This document shows, piece by piece, positions 42,601 through 51,924 of a stretch of 64,000 nt of DNA. The DNA is from a candidate division CSSED10-310 bacterium (lineage in GTDB: Bacteria; CSSED10-310; JAFGJC01). Each line of letters opens with the position of its first letter. Positions within the stretch are counted from its first letter, which is position 1. Where the stretch lies: the NCBI GenBank assembly GCA_016927905.1, contig JAFGLW010000007.1:1-64000 (forward strand), read 5' to 3'. A program made the position numbers and the translations under genes. The notes below the pieces were generated by a model. The model saw nothing but the letters and a program-made list of their open reading frames with translations. It was not told the DNA's origin and made no database searches.

Positions 42601-43740
42601 TGACTGAGCGAGGTTCACGACTGCGGATTCCCCTTCAGCCGGCATCCCGGTTTCATGGAACCGCCTCCTGACCGGTCGGTCACGGATCCGGGCAGGTTTC
42701 AGATCCAGGACCAGGAGTTCCGGTTCACATCGGATCCTGGTGGGGAACCAAACCGTTCCCAGTCCTGCCGATACCAGAAGATGCGTGCTCCCAATCTGGA
42801 AATGCCCCTGATCGAGAAGGCGGCCGTGGGCGGAGGGGATCACCAGCGATCCGAGTATTGGTACCCGCCATTGCCCGCCATGAAAATGCCCTGCGAATAC
42901 AATATCGGCGCCATTCTGGCTCAGCTGAAAAATATTGTCAGGCGTGTGAGTCAGAACAATGTTGATCTCCCTGGACCGGGCGGTCATCGCATCGAGATCG
43001 GCCGACTTGCCCCAGGGATATTCGTGACCCCAGATATTCAACCTGCCTGAATCCGTTTCAATCCGGATGCATGTTCCGCCTGCCGGTCGGATACCGGCGG
43101 CTTCGAGGATCCCGGTCACGGTGTCCGGGTCGGTGTAGAATTCATGGTTGCCCAAGACGGCATAGACGCCGTACCGTGCGCATGGCATCCGGAATATCTG
43201 CTCCAGCCTGGGAATCGCCTCTTTTTTGTTGATGTAGTCGCCTGTCAGAACCATCAAATCCGGATTCAACTCAGCGGCCGCTGCAAACGAAGACCGGTAG
43301 AAGGATAAGGATGGCTTCCAGTCGACATGCAAGTCGGTCACGTGGACGATTCGCAACGGATCGCCCGTCCATTTCGGATGGAAAATTTCGAATCTCCGGA
43401 TTGCCAGTTTTTCCGTGGTGAAAAAGCTGCCCGTTTTCTTGTTTCCGTTCCGAAGTGCAGGCGGCAGGTTATGACGGTATTTTCCCCTGAGATTCACCCG
43501 GACCAATTCACCCAACAGGAACACCGCCAGTAATCCTGCGGGAACCGCAGCCCACCGGTTCCAGCCCAGAAACCAGCCCGCTGCCGCAGGACCGGCCATG
43601 AAAACACCCATCGCCGAATACCCGACGATTTTTTTTAACGTGCCTTCCCACATGTGCAGTATCAACCGGTTGAAGACGCAGAAAAACGTGATCAATCCCG
43701 CCATGAAATAAAAAACTGCTGCCGTCAACTGATTTGTCAC
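42586..43740 (-). CDS. Membrane-anchored calcineurin-like metallophosphoesterase
   Basis: 384 residues from GTG at 43740, overlapping the upstream stop (GTGA). Three or four N-terminal transmembrane segments (about 5-85) precede a phosphoesterase domain with all metal motifs: VTDLHVDW, LTGDYIN, GNHEF, LTHTPD and GHFHGGQ. YkoQ/YaeI-type relatives are membrane metallophosphoesterases of unknown or lipid-A-precursor-related substrate. Coupled to a GT-C-like membrane protein, it may act in envelope lipid or glycan turnover (inference). Confidence 0.82.
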   Translation of the reverse strand: MTNQLTAAVFYFMAGLITFFCVFNRLILHMWEGTLKKIVGYSAMGVFMAGPAAAGWFLGWNRWAAVPAGLLAVFLLGELVRVNLRGKYRHNLPPALRNGNKKTGSFFTTEKLAIRRFEIFHPKWTGDPLRIVHVTDLHVDWKPSLSFYRSSFAAAAELNPDLMVLTGDYINKKEAIPRLEQIFRMPCARYGVYAVLGNHEFYTDPDTVTGILEAAGIRPAGGTCIRIETDSGRLNIWGHEYPWGKSADLDAMTARSREINIVLTHTPDNIFQLSQNGADIVFAGHFHGGQWRVPILGSLVIPSAHGRLLDQGHFQIGSTHLLVSAGLGTVWFPTRIRCEPELLVLDLKPARIRDRPVRRRFHETGMPAEGESAVVNLAQSLRSG

Positions 43741-45326
43741 AAGGCTCCGATTCCGCGATACGTCAAAACCAGATACAAACCAGCCAGCACACAGGTTCCC
43801 TGAAACAACATGTTGAACATGATGAATCCGGTATTCAGTCGATCCCGCCATCCCTGAATCCACCAGAAATCCAGATTGTCCGACGGATTGTTCTGAAGCA
43901 GGTTCCGGTGCGCCTCTGCGACGACTTCCGGATAACGTTCGATTTCGTTGAATTGCTTAAATTCCTCGATCACCAGCTTCCATTGTATCGGTATCGGATT
44001 GAATTCGAATCGATATATCCCGGTTTCGGGATGGAAATAATCGTCATAGCTCCGGTGGATGGGCCGGGTGAAATTGACGGCAACACCGGAGAACTGAATG
44101 CTGGTTCCGATGATGATGAGTGGAACGGTCAGGCAACACAATCCCTTCAAAGTGTATTGTCTGGCCGGTAGCGCCAGGGCAAGGAGCATGACGGGAAACG
44201 CCGGCAGCATCAGTCGGGGTCCCCAGGACACACCACCCTCCACCCGGGCCCATTGACTCAATACCAACAGAAAGACAAGAGGCGTCACCAGAGCGAATGC
44301 GGCCAGAGGACGATCCTGCTTTCGCCTGAACCCCATAACCATCCCGGATAACGCGGCCAGGCACAGCGGATTGAACAGAAAAATGCTTTTTCCAGGGCTG
44401 AAAAGCAGGATTTTCAGGCCGGTCATCGGATTCAGGGTGAAGCTTCGCAATTGACCGCTCGGCAGCCGGTCGTATCCGGTTTCCAGGATTGAACCGAACC
44501 GGATGTAATTATAAGCCAGCAGCAACGATATCCCAAAGGAGATCACCATTAAAAAGAGGGCGGCGGGCTTGAGCTGTTCAAGAGTTCTGGGAGGGCTGGG
44601 TCGATCCGCCATCAGAAGAACAAGAAAAAGGAACAGAGGGGGGAGCGCGATGCCGGCGAGCGGCCGGGTGAGGAGCATGGCGGAGGCCCAGATACCCGCC
44701 AGAAACACATGGCGGAGTCTGCCCGATCGGCTGAATTTCTGAAGCGACCATGCGGCCATCAGAAATGTCAGGGCGGTCAGAGGTTCGGTGAAAAAAGTCT
44801 GGGAATATACCCAGAAACAGGTGGACAGCCCGACCCCGAAACCCAGCCATACCGACCGACCGGCCGGCACTCCCAGATCAATCAGGAATCGGATAAACAG
44901 AACAATCAAACCCGCGGTGACCACCGGATTGAACCAACTGACGGCCAGGGATGGCACGCTGAACGCATCTCCCCACGGCACCCACAGGCGGCCGATGATC
45001 AGGAAGGGAATGGAAAGAATGGGTTGCAGCAGACCGAACGGCATGTAATAGGCACCATTACGCCCGATCCTTCCCCCCATGGTATTGAGATTTACCGGGA
45101 CATCGAACCAGCCGTGATCCACGATGGAATCCGCCATGAAATACATCGCGCCTTCATCGGTGACGTAAAAATGGCCTCCCGAGGTCAGAAGATACAAACC
45201 CAGGAAAAATAAAAAAGTACCTGAAAGCAACCTGGATATCTTCAAGAATGATCCCCTGTCAAGTCCTGAGATCGGTAATCCGCCGGCCGTTGGAATGCCA
45301 ACATTCCCGGTTTCCGGAATATGCAA
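43737..45326 (-). CDS. GT-C-fold membrane glycosyltransferase-like protein
   Basis: 529 residues with about 11-12 transmembrane segments. The first periplasmic loop has TDEGAMYFMAD near 55-65, the acidic motif of GT39/GT83-type (PMT/ArnT) glycosyltransferases that use lipid-linked sugars. It starts at TTG 45326; TTG 45245 with AGGGGA upstream is an alternative. It is coupled to the downstream metallophosphoesterase by a GTGA overlap. The acceptor and sugar are unknown. Confidence 0.7.
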   Translation of the reverse strand: MHIPETGNVGIPTAGGLPISGLDRGSFLKISRLLSGTFLFFLGLYLLTSGGHFYVTDEGAMYFMADSIVDHGWFDVPVNLNTMGGRIGRNGAYYMPFGLLQPILSIPFLIIGRLWVPWGDAFSVPSLAVSWFNPVVTAGLIVLFIRFLIDLGVPAGRSVWLGFGVGLSTCFWVYSQTFFTEPLTALTFLMAAWSLQKFSRSGRLRHVFLAGIWASAMLLTRPLAGIALPPLFLFLVLLMADRPSPPRTLEQLKPAALFLMVISFGISLLLAYNYIRFGSILETGYDRLPSGQLRSFTLNPMTGLKILLFSPGKSIFLFNPLCLAALSGMVMGFRRKQDRPLAAFALVTPLVFLLVLSQWARVEGGVSWGPRLMLPAFPVMLLALALPARQYTLKGLCCLTVPLIIIGTSIQFSGVAVNFTRPIHRSYDDYFHPETGIYRFEFNPIPIQWKLVIEEFKQFNEIERYPEVVAEAHRNLLQNNPSDNLDFWWIQGWRDRLNTGFIMFNMLFQGTCVLAGLYLVLTYRGIGAL

Positions 45327-45338
45327 TTTAACACATAT

Positions 45339-45351
45339 CCTGTTAAACAGG
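45339..45351. promoter_or_regulatory. Palindrome CCTGTT-A-AACAGG in a divergent promoter region
   Basis: Perfect 6-base arms around one base, between the GT-C-like gene (minus) and the Clp_N/T2SSE_N gene (plus). A possible shared operator; no regulator gene is adjacent. Confidence 0.25.
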
Positions 45352-45390
45352 TAGAGAAGGGAGTATCGTTTTTTTGCCTTGTCTGAGGAC

Positions 45391-45432
45391 TTGAGTCAGT
45401 GCATTGATTGTAGTATATCAGGTTTGCATAAC
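45391..45432 (+). promoter_or_regulatory. Overlapping candidate promoters of the Clp_N fusion gene
   Basis: TTGAGT (45391-45396), 17 bases, TATATC (45414-45419), and offset TTGATT (45404-45409), 17 bases, CATAAC (45427-45432). Either would start transcription just before the GTG at 45463. Confidence 0.35.
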
Positions 45433-45462
45433 AGGGTGATTGCCCGGAAAAGGAATGAAGCA

Positions 45463-46683
45463 GTGCTGGACCGATTCACCGAAACAGCTAAAAAACTGGT
45501 AAATGAAGCCAAGGAAATCGCCGAATCGATGCATCATTCGGAAATCAGGAACGAACATCTTCTGCGGGCAATCGTCAATCATCAGGGGTGTCATGCCTGG
45601 CGGATGATCGTGGATACGGGAACGCCCTACGAAGTCATCGACCGGGAACTGAACGCGGTTTTAGTGCCCGTATCCGAATCCATATCAGGCAGTATCGCCT
45701 TCAATGAGAATATCAAAAAAACAATAGAAAAAGCATATCTCCAGACGGAATCGATGGGATTTACCTGGATCAGCAGTACACTGATCCTGCTGGGCATCAA
45801 TGAATCCGGTTCGCCGGTTTCCCGTAAACTGCTGACCAGCTGGGGACTGGATTCCGAGCATCTTCTGGAACGGATCAAGGCCGCAGGTGATCTGCCGGGA
45901 TCGGAAGAAAAAGCGGAACCGCTTCTGGAATTCGACCTGAAAATCTACACCCTGTCCAGGTTGTTCAATGAGGATGCCCGTAATGTCCTGCAACACGCGT
46001 TTCAGCTGGCCAAAACCTATCACAACACCACGCTGAACATCCACCATGTGTTCCTGTCCCTGGCATTTTTAAGTTCACGGGGTGTCATCGATCTGCACCC
46101 GCTTGATCCCGCTCAGCTCAATGTTGAAAGGATCAAGAAATTCGTCGCCGATAAACTGGGGGATGGCGGGGAGACGGATGAGGAAATGGTGTATTTTTCC
46201 TCAGATGTGGTCGATCTGCTGAAAATCGCCGTACTGGAAGCTTTCCAGTCTTCATCCGAGTTCGTGGGCGCGTTCCATATCCTGACCGGTCTGCTGGCTG
46301 ATCATCCCCTGTTGTTCCGGGAAACGACTGATTTGACGTATTACGGACTGCGGTACCAACTCATTGAAGAAACTAAAATGCCGGACCAGCAGACAACCGC
46401 CAAAACAACGCCGATCGTGAATTCGGGCAAACATGCATACCCTCGGATATCTCTAAGGCGGTACAATGCGGATCCCGGCGCAGTCATTACAATCCCGCAA
46501 AAACTGGCTGAGGAGTGGCAGGCGGTGGCACTCAGCGTTCACGACAACATGATTACCGTGGCCATGCGAAATCCTTCCGATAAATCCATAATCAAGAAAA
46601 TCAGGGAATTGAGCGGAATGGACGTTTCGATCATCCAGGTCGATGAAAACGATCTGAAATCAGCGTTCAAAATGTATTATTGA
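45463..46683 (+). CDS. Fusion of four Clp_N repeats to a T2SSE_N (GspE N-terminal) domain
   Basis: 406 residues from GTG at 45463 (AAAGGA upstream); an earlier TTG adds 28 residues without similarity. Two double Clp_N modules are visible: FTETAKKLVNEAKEIA...RNEHLL with its second repeat (about 4-145), and FNEDARNVLQHAFQLA...IHHVFLSL with FSSDVVDLLKIAVLEA (about 165-310). The last about 70 residues (ITIPQKLAEEWQAVALSVH, then ITVAMRNPSD and SIIKKIREL) match the N-terminal domain of GspE/PilB ATPases. There is no AAA+ ATPase. Clp_N domains recruit adaptors or substrates; T2SSE_N docks secretion or pilus ATPases to membrane partners. It may be an adaptor linking proteolysis to pilus machinery (inference). 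Confidence 0.72.
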   Translation: MLDRFTETAKKLVNEAKEIAESMHHSEIRNEHLLRAIVNHQGCHAWRMIVDTGTPYEVIDRELNAVLVPVSESISGSIAFNENIKKTIEKAYLQTESMGFTWISSTLILLGINESGSPVSRKLLTSWGLDSEHLLERIKAAGDLPGSEEKAEPLLEFDLKIYTLSRLFNEDARNVLQHAFQLAKTYHNTTLNIHHVFLSLAFLSSRGVIDLHPLDPAQLNVERIKKFVADKLGDGGETDEEMVYFSSDVVDLLKIAVLEAFQSSSEFVGAFHILTGLLADHPLLFRETTDLTYYGLRYQLIEETKMPDQQTTAKTTPIVNSGKHAYPRISLRRYNADPGAVITIPQKLAEEWQAVALSVHDNMITVAMRNPSDKSIIKKIRELSGMDVSIIQVDENDLKSAFKMYY

Positions 46684-47369
46684 ACGGGATCACCCGTTCG
46701 AAAGATCAATCCGCCATAGGCAGCAACCAAAATCTCCAGCAGATATACCGGGTACACTGTCAAAAAAAGCCGCTGCAGATATGCAACAGAGGACTCCGCT
46801 GAATTCAGATCGACATTCACTGCCCAGCCCACCAGCAGAAACAGGCCGTACCCGATTATCCAGGCGGATAGAAATATCCATAATCCGGAGCCGAGATGCC
46901 GCGATTTGATCGCTGCGAGAATTGAAATCACGATCGACGCTGCAGCATATACCCATGTATAACCGCCGGCTCGAATCGCCACCCAGATGCCGAGGACCAA
47001 AGGACTGCCGATTAAAACCATTCTGACTGCCGGACCGGTCCGGAGGCGGCATCGAAACCGGTCGATCCACAAGACTCCAGCCATCATTCCGGCCGTGAAC
47101 AGGAGTTCATACAGGTCCGCCCGAATTCCGTAAACATCAATCTCAACCCTGGGAATGATCCAGAGATGACATACAAGGGAGGCCAGGCAGATTCCGGTCA
47201 ATGCGGAGGGCAGCGGGAGAATGACGGCGGTGATCAGCACCGCCGGCCATTGCATATCCAGACGGACATCGGTGGGTCCGGGGAAGGTGATAACCCGTCC
47301 GGCCAGATTGACACCGAAAGCCACCAGATACTGAAATACCGGCAACCGTTTCTGAATCGTTTCAATCAC
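46677..47369 (-). CDS. Membrane protein of unknown function
   Basis: 230 residues from GTG at 47369, overlapping the upstream stop (GTGA); a longer frame upstream is a shadow of the next gene. Seven or so transmembrane segments (about 10-215), with few charged residues. No family recognised. It is the last gene of a three-gene minus operon and its 3' end overlaps the convergent Clp_N fusion gene by 7 bases. Confidence 0.55.
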   Translation of the reverse strand: MIETIQKRLPVFQYLVAFGVNLAGRVITFPGPTDVRLDMQWPAVLITAVILPLPSALTGICLASLVCHLWIIPRVEIDVYGIRADLYELLFTAGMMAGVLWIDRFRCRLRTGPAVRMVLIGSPLVLGIWVAIRAGGYTWVYAAASIVISILAAIKSRHLGSGLWIFLSAWIIGYGLFLLVGWAVNVDLNSAESSVAYLQRLFLTVYPVYLLEILVAAYGGLIFRTGDPVQ

Positions 47370-47986
47370 TCTTTTTCGGTGGATTTCTTGATCGGTTTGG
47401 CCTTGATCCGGACTTTGCCGTCTTCGAGTATGATCCGGTACCGAACCGCATCGCATCCTTTCGCTTTCCGGATCTGATCCGTTTTGGATCGAATGATGTC
47501 TTTGAAGGCTTCCAGGTTGATCTTGGCCAGAGGTTGGCTGCTGTAACCGGCGGCCATATTCCAGTCGTCGAACAGGGCGGCGATGGTCGTCGACTGGCGC
47601 CGCACATCGGCTACAACGTGAGTTCGCGCTTTACCGCTCCCGGGTTTTCCGCCCGGATCGCCTTGGCCATCTCTGAATTGCTTTTCGATGGAAGCGCTGG
47701 CATAGGCGCCCTTGCCTTCCTGCTTGTCTTTTAATCGCCGGCTGAAAAACTCCATCATGGTGTTGAATTTTGCCACAAAATTAAAATATTGAAACCGTTG
47801 TACCCCTTTCAAGCCTTTAACACCAGCGTATTTCTTGACGATTTTGCGAATCTGAGCTTCCGTGAAATTGGGTGGAAATTTCAATGTTCCGGCCAGGAAC
47901 TGATTGTATTCCGCTCGAAGAACCTTCAACCGTGTTTCCACTTCCTTCATGTCCTTTTCAAATTCAATCGGATCATAGTCGGGCAT
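47366..47986 (-). CDS. MXAN_5187 C-terminal-domain-like cytoplasmic protein
   Basis: 206 residues, mostly helical. RLKVLRAEYNQFLAGTLKFPP near 19-39, RFQYFNFVAKFNTMMEFFSRR near 64-84 and the C-terminal YRIILEDGKVRIKAKP resemble the MXAN_5187 C-terminal domain known from Myxococcota. There the segment often follows a PilZ or GYF domain; here it stands alone. Function unknown. It lies 13 bases downstream of a zinc-ribbon gene and is coupled to a membrane protein gene by GTGA overlap. Confidence 0.5.
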   Translation of the reverse strand: MPDYDPIEFEKDMKEVETRLKVLRAEYNQFLAGTLKFPPNFTEAQIRKIVKKYAGVKGLKGVQRFQYFNFVAKFNTMMEFFSRRLKDKQEGKGAYASASIEKQFRDGQGDPGGKPGSGKARTHVVADVRRQSTTIAALFDDWNMAAGYSSQPLAKINLEAFKDIIRSKTDQIRKAKGCDAVRYRIILEDGKVRIKAKPIKKSTEKE

Positions 47987-47999
47987 TCACGGATCTCCA

Positions 48000-48377
48000 T
48001 TAGGAACCAGTCAGCAACTCCAGCATGGGCAGCCACAATTCCTGAATATACGGCCTGGGACGGCCGTTGATCAGAAGTTCCCAGCCTGAAAGACCCTGGA
48101 GGGTCTCCAGGAAAGGAAACAACCCGCCGTCCTTGCCGTCTTCAAAAAACACATAATATCTGGGATATGAACCGGAGGTTTTCCGGTAAACAGATTCGTT
48201 TTTCAGCAACGACGCTGCCCGGTCGAATGAACCGCCCGCCGGGAAATGAAGCGTTATTTCGAAACGGTTGAAGCCGCCATCCCGGAACCGCCGCATTTCG
48301 AAATCCCCAGGATCGGTCAATCCGCACAGTTCACAACGGTTTGAATCCTCCGGGAATCCGCATCTGGGACAGCTCAT
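48000..48377 (-). CDS. Small zinc-ribbon protein of unknown function
   Basis: 125 residues. CPRCGFP (3-9) and CELCGLT (15-21) form an N-terminal zinc ribbon, followed by a beta-rich domain of about 100 residues (RFEITLHFPAGGSF, YPRYYVFFEDG). I do not recognise the domain. It heads the minus operon with the MXAN_5187-like and membrane proteins, convergent with the Clp_N fusion gene. Confidence 0.6.
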   Translation of the reverse strand: MSCPRCGFPEDSNRCELCGLTDPGDFEMRRFRDGGFNRFEITLHFPAGGSFDRAASLLKNESVYRKTSGSYPRYYVFFEDGKDGGLFPFLETLQGLSGWELLINGRPRPYIQELWLPMLELLTGS

Positions 48378-48595
48378 CTTGCGCTCACCTCACAAGCAGA
48401 ATTGGTACTTCACCCAGCACGTTAATATGCCGCGCCGCCGCTGTCAAGAATCCACAGCAACGCCGGTATCTGGCGAAGTGATCCGGAATCCGGCCTGAAG
48501 CCCGTTGTTGTTTCCCGTGCGCGCGTTGGTTGCCCGATCTGACAAAAAAGGATAATGTGGATTGTTTCCAATGTGCTGGTGACAGGCGGCGCCGA

Positions 48596-51082
48596 ATGAA
48601 GTTATCCGACGGGGGGAGAATAACGGAGCGGGTTACCGCATCTCTGGGTGCGGGAATGTGTTCCTTCTCTTATGCCGCATATTTCTATACCTCCCACAGC
48701 GCTTGGTCGACCAGCGTCTCCGCCGTCCAGGTTACGGCATTCCATTTTGAAACCCTGTATAAGGCTCTCTTCTGGTTGCTCCTGACCGCAGTCCTGGCCT
48801 GGCGGTTTTCCCGGCATCCGGACCGGTTCTCGTGGATTGTTTTTCTGCCCCTGGCTCTGCCGGTGTCGATCGCGTTTCCCGTAATTGAATCCTGGATGCG
48901 CCTTCCCCTTTTTCTGATTCGTCGCTTCCCCGCGGTTCTGCCGCTACTGGTGTTATGGGCCGTTGCAGTGAACCGGGGATACCGATTCCCGAACGGGCTG
49001 CAATTTCTCCGGACCCGCCAAAGGCTGGAAGCAATTCTTTTCGTTGTCGTTTTTCTGGTTTCGTTTCTGTCCGGTAAATTTGTTTTCCGCCACCTGGCAC
49101 TCACCGGAGACGAACCGCATTATCTGAAGATCGCCGCCAGTATTTCAGCGGATTTCGACCTGAATCTGGCGAACCAGGAACCCGGATATTCTCCATTCTG
49201 GCCGGGTGACTGGTGCCGCCTGCACCACCTGCAGCGGACGAAAGACGAACGGCTGATATCAGTACATTCTCCGGGTCTTCCGATTCTACTGGCACTGCCG
49301 TATCGATTCGCAGGCAGATCGGGAGCGGCCGGTTTCCTGGCGTTCCTGGCGGCATGGATGTCGGTGCTTCTGCTCCGGATCGCTTCGGGAGTTGCCCGGG
49401 AGATCGATGGATTCTGGGTCGTTTTGGCCTTCTCCATTGGTTCCCCGCTGATATTCTTCAGTTTCCAGCTTTACCCGGAACTCCCGGCAGCCTTCCTCAC
49501 AGTTGTAATTCTTTACTGCGCTGTCGTTGAAACTCCGCGCCGGTTTCACCAGGCGACAGCCGGAGCGGCCATCGCATTTTTGCCGTGGCTCCATACCAAG
49601 TACATACTCCTGGCTGCCGCAGGCGCGCTGATTTCGATCACGCACCGTCAGAAAAAACCATCGCAGCTGCTGCCGGTTATCGCAATACCGGTGCTCTCCG
49701 GCGCGATGTGGATGTGGTTCAATTACTTGAATTTCGGGACAATAACGCCCTTCGTTTCCTATGCGGAATATGTTCAGTCAACCGGATTTATCGAAACCCA
49801 TCCCGCATTCGGTACCGGCTTTTTGATAGCGGATGCACGGCACGGACTGCTGACATACGGGCCCCTGGCGCTGTTCGGTCTGTTCGGATTCCGGTCGGTA
49901 TGGATAAAATCACGGTTTTTGATGCAATCGATACTGCTGCTGTTGATTGCACATTTCCCGGTTGTCGCCGGGCATGTATCGGATCGGTGGCTGGGATGGG
50001 CGCCACCCTGCCGGTTTCTGGTTCCGATGATTTCTCTGCTGGCGATCCCGGCCGCCACACTGGTTTCACGATACCGGGAAAACACAGTTTTCCGATGGAT
50101 TTTCATCTGGACCGGCGTGCTGCAGGTGGCGATCGGCTGGAAACTGATCCGTCACCCGGCGTTCATCCACCAGCGTTACAGGCTGTTCGCCGATCGGGAT
50201 GCCGGATTGATCCATCCATTGTCTCTTTTCGGGTATTTTCCCGATGCCGCCGATCCGTGGAAAGTGCTGCTGATCGGAGTTCTGACGCTTTTGATCCCGG
50301 CGGGAATACTATGCGGATTCGCCATTGCCGGGCACGATCGGGCCGGTAAATCAGAATACCGGGGAAGCCGGGAGATCCACCGGTTCGGAGCGTTCATCAT
50401 GGTAACAATCCTGGCCGCGGGAATCATTCACCGGCTGTCCGAATCACCGGTGGAAAAAGCCGGCAAATCGGAGGATACCCGTTCATCGGAAATCCTGTCG
50501 TTCATCGGAAACGCGACCTTCCACCACGGCTCGGGAGGCCGGGTTTTAGAACGGAGCGTTCCGCGGATTGTCGGCACCTCATACACCGATTGGGCTGTCC
50601 CGCAAGCCGGCACGGCTTTTATTGAGAGCCGGCCGGATGTCCTGCCGGGATTCGAGGAGGAACCGCTGAAATTCAAGGTGATCGATCTTGTGTCCAGGGG
50701 ACGGATCGTTTCGGCGATCGTTCTGGCGGAACGGGCACTGGCTGAGTATGATGGGATTTCCTCTTATCAATTCGCAATGCTGCTCGATCTGTACCGCGCA
50801 CGGCGGGCATGGGAACAGGTCATCGCCCTCTGCGAAAAAATGGATTATCTGTCCTGCGAATACAACCGCCATGAGATTCGGCGGATCCGGTGCGCCGCCG
50901 AACGATCCCTGGCACTGGCTTATAAGTCCCTGTTGACCATACCGGATCTGGAACGGCATCAGCGGGCGGATTTCGAAGCACGTGCAGCCGGGACGCCTGC
51001 GGCCTGTGACGGCATATTGATGGATCCGGTTCCCTTCAAGGCCCTTCCGGAGGCTGAATTATGGGGAGTCTGGCCGGAATGA
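48596..51082 (+). CDS. Large GT-C-like membrane glycosyltransferase with TPR-like tail
   Basis: 828 residues from the ATG at 48596. About 14 transmembrane segments (about 20-620). The first large loop holds LTGDEPHYLKIA near 170-181, the D-E motif of GT-C enzymes (PMT/ArnT-like). A soluble C-terminal part (about 640-828) has helical, repeat-like segments (SRGRIVSAIVLAERALAEYD and YRARRAWEQVIALCEK) reminiscent of TPRs. It is coupled by ATGA to an exported protein. The acceptor and sugar are unknown. Confidence 0.68.
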   Translation: MKLSDGGRITERVTASLGAGMCSFSYAAYFYTSHSAWSTSVSAVQVTAFHFETLYKALFWLLLTAVLAWRFSRHPDRFSWIVFLPLALPVSIAFPVIESWMRLPLFLIRRFPAVLPLLVLWAVAVNRGYRFPNGLQFLRTRQRLEAILFVVVFLVSFLSGKFVFRHLALTGDEPHYLKIAASISADFDLNLANQEPGYSPFWPGDWCRLHHLQRTKDERLISVHSPGLPILLALPYRFAGRSGAAGFLAFLAAWMSVLLLRIASGVAREIDGFWVVLAFSIGSPLIFFSFQLYPELPAAFLTVVILYCAVVETPRRFHQATAGAAIAFLPWLHTKYILLAAAGALISITHRQKKPSQLLPVIAIPVLSGAMWMWFNYLNFGTITPFVSYAEYVQSTGFIETHPAFGTGFLIADARHGLLTYGPLALFGLFGFRSVWIKSRFLMQSILLLLIAHFPVVAGHVSDRWLGWAPPCRFLVPMISLLAIPAATLVSRYRENTVFRWIFIWTGVLQVAIGWKLIRHPAFIHQRYRLFADRDAGLIHPLSLFGYFPDAADPWKVLLIGVLTLLIPAGILCGFAIAGHDRAGKSEYRGSREIHRFGAFIMVTILAAGIIHRLSESPVEKAGKSEDTRSSEILSFIGNATFHHGSGGRVLERSVPRIVGTSYTDWAVPQAGTAFIESRPDVLPGFEEEPLKFKVIDLVSRGRIVSAIVLAERALAEYDGISSYQFAMLLDLYRARRAWEQVIALCEKMDYLSCEYNRHEIRRIRCAAERSLALAYKSLLTIPDLERHQRADFEARAAGTPAACDGILMDPVPFKALPEAELWGVWPE

Positions 51083-51912
51083 CCATCCGGGTATTCCGGC
51101 GGCTCTGTTCCGCAAGCCTGGCGGCGGCGGTAGGCGTGAGCTGCCTGGCCGCGTTCCGGCTGACCGAGCCTTTCGAATCATGGGCGCAGCGGCATCCGGT
51201 CACCATCACGATAAATGAAGGTGAATCCTTCCATCTTCCCAGAGGACACTACTCAGTGCGATTACCGGGAGATCTTTCCGGAACGGTCCGGTTTGAATAT
51301 CCCGGAATGAGCGATCCTGCGGTTCTGTCCAGGGAAGGCGGCAGCTTCCACCTGCCCGTTCCATCTTCCCGCACACGCCTGGTCGCTCCGGACCGGCAGA
51401 GCCTGAATATGCCGCTCGATTTGACATTCATTGGAGCTGCACCGTTTCCGGTTAAATGGCTCAAATGGTTTCCGCCGACGCCGGATGCACGGTTTCACGA
51501 AATACCGGTCGAATCGCTGGGGTTCTTATATCGGTTGGATACCAACACTTTTCCGGTGGAGCCGGATGGATTCTGGGTGAAGGGAAACCGGACCGCACGG
51601 TTTTCAATCCTGAACAACCGGGAAATCGGCATGCTGGAAGTCCGAATGAGATCTCTGGTCGATACCGGAGTGGAAATCCGGCAGGGTAACCGAAAAATCC
51701 CCTTCGAATTGAAAGCCGGGCGGGCGGACTTTGTCCAGTTTCATCCCCGACCCCTGATTCCGGGATCACCGCCGTTTCTATATGATTTCACGATCACCTG
51801 CACAAAAGGTGTCCGACCGGCGGATATGGATCCGTCCAGCCGGGACCGCAGATATCTGGGTGTTTTCCTGGAACTGGTGAGACCGAATGCGTATCCGGAT
51901 TCGGAGAATTGA
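51079..51912 (+). CDS. Exported protein sharing a C-terminal domain with the neighbouring GT-C protein
   Basis: 277 residues from the ATG at 51079, overlapping the upstream stop (ATGA); GGGGAG lies 10 bases upstream. A signal anchor (about 5-27) is followed by a beta-rich region. Residues about 160-270 contain EPDGFWVKGNRTAR and RRYLGVFLEL, matching EPDGFWVKGRSAAR and TRFLGVFVSL at the end of the downstream membrane protein. The domain is unnamed to me. Position between two GT-C-like genes suggests it binds their glycan product or donor lipid (inference). Confidence 0.62.
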   Translation: MTIRVFRRLCSASLAAAVGVSCLAAFRLTEPFESWAQRHPVTITINEGESFHLPRGHYSVRLPGDLSGTVRFEYPGMSDPAVLSREGGSFHLPVPSSRTRLVAPDRQSLNMPLDLTFIGAAPFPVKWLKWFPPTPDARFHEIPVESLGFLYRLDTNTFPVEPDGFWVKGNRTARFSILNNREIGMLEVRMRSLVDTGVEIRQGNRKIPFELKAGRADFVQFHPRPLIPGSPPFLYDFTITCTKGVRPADMDPSSRDRRYLGVFLELVRPNAYPDSEN

Positions 51913-51924
51913 GTTGTGGTGGTG

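Noticed and set aside
45365..45380. T-run after a palindrome as a terminator
   Set aside because: The stem CCTGTTAAACAGG is about 18 bases from the Ts and lies in a divergent promoter region, so termination there makes no sense.
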